From the NCBI GenBank assembly GCA_964612085.1, contig CAZTCJ010000006.1:1-64000 (forward strand): DNA of 64,000 nucleotides, in the 5' to 3' direction. The notes under the pieces were generated by a model. The model did no database searches and was not told where the DNA came from. It saw only the letters and a list, made by a program, of their open reading frames with translations. Below, piece after piece: positions 61,683-64,000 of the stretch (position 1 is its first letter; each line of letters begins with the position of its first letter). The position numbers and the translations under genes are program-made. Source of the stretch: CAZTCJ01 sp964612085. Its GTDB lineage: Bacteria > Pseudomonadota > Alphaproteobacteria > JAJFIK01.

Positions 61683-62522
61683 CTACCCCGCTGCCGCGAG
61701 CGGCATGGTCCGTTCGGCCGAGGCCGCCTCGTATAGGCCCCGTTCGCCATTGACCGGCTTGAACCGGTCGGTAAGGCCGAAAATGGTTTCGGCCGCGCCC
61801 AGCACGAGAAAGCCATGGGGGGCAAGTTGGGCCGCAAGACGGTTAAGAACCTTGGTCTTCGTTTCCCGATCGAAATAGATCAGGACGTTGCGGCAGAAGA
61901 TAATGTCGAACGTTCCCAGATCGGAAAAATCATGCAGCAGATTGAGGCATTTATACCGCACCATCTCGCGAATGGTCGGCTTGATGCGCCAATGGTCGCC
62001 TGTCTTCTCAAAATATTTGATCAGCATCTGGACAGCGAGGCCGCGCTGCACCTCGAATTGGGTGTAGACCCCCTTGGTCGCCCGCTCCAATACCTCCCGG
62101 GACAGGTCCGTCGCCAGAATGTCAATGGATTGATCGCCGAGCAGCGCCGGTTTCTCCGAGAGCACCATGCTTAAGGAATAGGGCTCCTGACCCGTCGAGG
62201 CGGCCGCGCACCAGACCCGCAAGGGACCTGTATTGGCCCCGCGTACCGTCGGGATCATCAGCCGCTCGAACTGTTCGAAGGGCGCCTTGTCCCGGAAGAA
62301 AAAGGACTCGTTCGTGGTCATCGCTTCGGTGATCTCGACGAGCACGTCCTCGGGGGCCGACTTGCGGATCGCGGCGATGAGCGCCTGAAGGCTCGCATGC
62401 CCAAGCCGCCGCGCCAAAGGCGTCAGCCGGCTTTCAAGCAGGTAGATCTTTTCCGGGGTCAGCACCAGACCGGAGCGCTTGTGCAGCACCGTGGAGATGA
62501 ATTCGAAATCCGCCGGTGTCAT
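61683..62522 (-). CDS. cheR: Chemotaxis methyltransferase CheR
   Basis: SAM-dependent enzyme that methylates receptor glutamates. The 279-residue protein has the helical CheR N-terminal domain (FEFISTVLHKRSGLVLTPEKIYLLESRL, in part), the catalytic domain with NESFFFRD, LRVWCAAASTGQEPYS as SAM motif and FDIIFCRNVLIYFDRETK. Its ATG overlaps the CheB stop as ATGA (62519-62522), so it is coupled to cheB. Converges on recR with 30 bases between. Confidence 0.94.
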   Translation of the reverse strand: MTPADFEFISTVLHKRSGLVLTPEKIYLLESRLTPLARRLGHASLQALIAAIRKSAPEDVLVEITEAMTTNESFFFRDKAPFEQFERLMIPTVRGANTGPLRVWCAAASTGQEPYSLSMVLSEKPALLGDQSIDILATDLSREVLERATKGVYTQFEVQRGLAVQMLIKYFEKTGDHWRIKPTIREMVRYKCLNLLHDFSDLGTFDIIFCRNVLIYFDRETKTKVLNRLAAQLAPHGFLVLGAAETIFGLTDRFKPVNGERGLYEAASAERTMPLAAAG

Positions 62523-63679
62523 CGCGCGGCCCCCTTCAGAAAAGCGTCCACCCGGTCGGCCAGGGCCGGCAGCGGATCGACAGCACAACACAGGCCCGCG
62601 CTCGCCGCCGCGCCGGGCATGCCCCAAACGACACTGCTGGCCTCGTCCTGGGCCAGGACGCAGCCGCCGGCCTCGACAACGGCCTGCGCCCCCTTCGCGC
62701 CGTCACTGCCCATGCCGGTCAGCACAACACAGACCGTACCGGGACCGTCCACCGCCGCCAGAGAACGGAACAGCGGATCAACGGCCGGGCGGCAAAAATT
62801 CTGGGGCGGGTCCCGAGTGATCCGGATCACCATCCCCTCCCCTGCCGCTTCCACCACCATGTGCCGGTCGCCCGGCGCGATATAGATCCGCCCGGCCCGG
62901 GGACATTCCCCGTCACGACCTTCCGCACAAGGGATATCGAGGTGGCGGCCGAGATGCTCGGCCAGGATGGGCGTGAAGGTGGGCGGCATATGCTGGGCGA
63001 TGAGCACAGGCACCGGCAAAGGCCGGCGAAGCCGTTCGAGAAAGTGCTGAAGCGCCTTGGGGCCTCCTGTGGAACTGCCGATTGCAAGGGTACGGAACGG
63101 TCCCGGGGCCGGTGGTCGCAGCACGATGGGCCCGCCGCGTGGCTTGGGGCTTTCGGCACATCCATCAGCCGTGCGCATCTTCCATGCCGCCGGCAGGGGC
63201 TCGCCCCGCTTGCGCCGCAGGGCCTCTCCGAGATGGCGCACCTTGGCGGCAATATCCATCCGGAACTGGCTGAATTCGTCTTGTGAGAGCACGCTGCCGG
63301 GCTTTGCGACATAGTCCGCTGCACCGATCGCCAGGGCCTTCAAAGAGATTTCAGCCTGACGGGTGGTGAGTTGGGAGGCCATGATGACCTGAAGATCGGG
63401 CACCAGACGAACAAGTTCCGGCAACGCCTCCAGCCCGTTCATCTCCGGCATCTCGATATCGAGCAGAACAATCTCGGCGCGCAGGGCCCGGATCCGGTCC
63501 ACGGCATCGCGCCCATTCTCGCAATGCCCGACAATGGCGAAGCCGGGCTCGATACCAAGCCAGCTCTCAAGGATCCGGCGCATGGTCCGGGAGTCGTCCA
63601 CGATCGCGATACGGATGGGAGCCCCCGTGGGATGGGCGTCTCCTCCCCCTGGGGCTCCGGCGGGTTGCGCTGCGGTCAC
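62519..63679 (-). CDS. cheB: Chemotaxis response regulator methylesterase CheB
   Basis: A 386-residue protein with a receiver domain (acidic VDDSRT; phospho-acceptor Asp74 in VLLDIEMPEMNG; Lys in DYVAKPG) and a methylesterase domain with catalytic Ser, His and Asp in AIGSSTGGPKALQHFL, IAQHMPPTFTPILA and VLTGMGSDGAKGAQAV. It removes methyl groups from receptors when phosphorylated by CheA. It starts at GTG (63679), 3 bases after the cheY stop, in a cheY-cheB-cheR operon. Confidence 0.94.
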   Translation of the reverse strand: MTAAQPAGAPGGGDAHPTGAPIRIAIVDDSRTMRRILESWLGIEPGFAIVGHCENGRDAVDRIRALRAEIVLLDIEMPEMNGLEALPELVRLVPDLQVIMASQLTTRQAEISLKALAIGAADYVAKPGSVLSQDEFSQFRMDIAAKVRHLGEALRRKRGEPLPAAWKMRTADGCAESPKPRGGPIVLRPPAPGPFRTLAIGSSTGGPKALQHFLERLRRPLPVPVLIAQHMPPTFTPILAEHLGRHLDIPCAEGRDGECPRAGRIYIAPGDRHMVVEAAGEGMVIRITRDPPQNFCRPAVDPLFRSLAAVDGPGTVCVVLTGMGSDGAKGAQAVVEAGGCVLAQDEASSVVWGMPGAAASAGLCCAVDPLPALADRVDAFLKGAAR

Positions 63680-63682
63680 GGC

Positions 63683-64000
63683 CTAGACCAGTCCGACTTC
63701 GGCGAGCTTAGCCGCCAGGATGTCCTTGTCGAAGGGCTTCATGATGAATTCGTTCGCCCCCGCATTGATCGCCATGGTGATATGGTCGATGTCGTTTTCG
63801 GTGGTGCAGAACACGACAATCGGTGCGCCCCCGCCGTCTTCTTCCCGCAGGGCCTTGAGGAAATCCAGCCCGTTCATCACGGGCATGTTCCAGTCCAGGA
63901 GGATGGCGTCCGGCATGGTTTCGCGGCAGGTGGTCAGGGCCTCCTGCCCGTCGCCGGCCTCGCTTACGGCGAAATTGAGCCCTTCGAGCATCCGGCGGGC
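63683..64000 (-). CDS. CheY-like response regulator, 5' end beyond the window
   Basis: Single-domain receiver; about 106 residues are visible and the frame stays open past base 64000 (codons before the first ATG read Ala-Arg-Arg). The phospho-acceptor Asp is in PDAILLDWNMPVMNG, switch Thr/Ser in IVVFCTTEND and Lys in FIMKPFDKD. It resembles CheY proteins encoded with CheB/CheR, so flagellar motor control is likely. Confidence 0.9.
   Translation of the reverse strand, partial: ARRMLEGLNFAVSEAGDGQEALTTCRETMPDAILLDWNMPVMNGLDFLKALREEDGGGAPIVVFCTTENDIDHITMAINAGANEFIMKPFDKDILAAKLAEVGLV

Noticed and set aside
1..64000. CRISPR arrays, rRNA, tRNA and insertion-sequence transposases
   Set aside because: None were found by reading: no regular repeat-spacer pattern, no tRNA-like GGTTCRANTCC arms in intergenic regions, and no transposase-like frames.

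Overview
The window is high-GC chromosomal DNA of an alphaproteobacterium. The evidence is gene content and order: RodZ next to IspG; PtsP with aspartokinase; UbiG, DUF1178, nitrilase, glutaredoxin and ComF; LysA with a TIGR02302/DUF4175 protein and RF2; PBP1A, AmiC and RNase E; DUF2849, CysI and DUF934; and NudC, SRP RNA, dnaX, ybaB and recR. RNase E ends in a GWW-type tail like that of Caulobacter. A TonB receptor next to a TPR-sulfotransferase recalls sphingomonad or kordiimonad-like groups, but I cannot assign the order securely.

Layout. 1-5.1 kb (minus): start of ispG, rodZ, ptsP, lysC. 5.4-10.5 kb: ubiG faces DUF1178, an unrecognised membrane protein, a nitrilase-family amidase, grxC and comF; a BioC/NDUFAF5-like methyltransferase diverges from comF. 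10.5-13 kb: mutT, a higBA toxin-antitoxin pair with a strong promoter, lysA. 13-25.6 kb: TIGR02302 protein, prfB with a programmed +1 frameshift, a large perfect hairpin, PBP1A, AmiC, and rne with a very long upstream region. 25.6-32.5 kb: a PhoPQ-like two-component system with a PepSY protein, an orphan phage-CII-like regulator, a YcgN-type cysteine protein, a second class A PBP, a GST. 32.5-42.5 kb: lipoproteins, the sulfite reductase operon, PqiA, an Acg-like protein, an MscS channel, prfC, DUF1491. 42.5-57.4 kb is an accessory block: a decayed MscS gene, epoxide hydrolase, dehydrogenase, a TonB receptor/TPR-sulfotransferase/flavodoxin operon, a CinA-type deamidase, an SDR, an isolated phage-like SGNH protein behind a terminator, and a trypsin-like protease fused to an endonuclease I domain. 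57.4-64 kb returns to core genes: nudC, SRP RNA, dnaX, ybaB, recR, then cheR, cheB and the end of a cheY.

Functional groups. Cell wall: RodZ, two class A PBPs, AmiC, and LysC/LysA supplying diaminopimelate. Translation termination: RF2 and RF3. RNA decay: RNase E. Replication and repair: DnaX, RecR, MutT. Sulfur: CysI with DUF2849 and DUF934. The most unusual item is the protease-endonuclease fusion at 55118-57298, a candidate protease-gated nuclease effector next to a phage-like gene.
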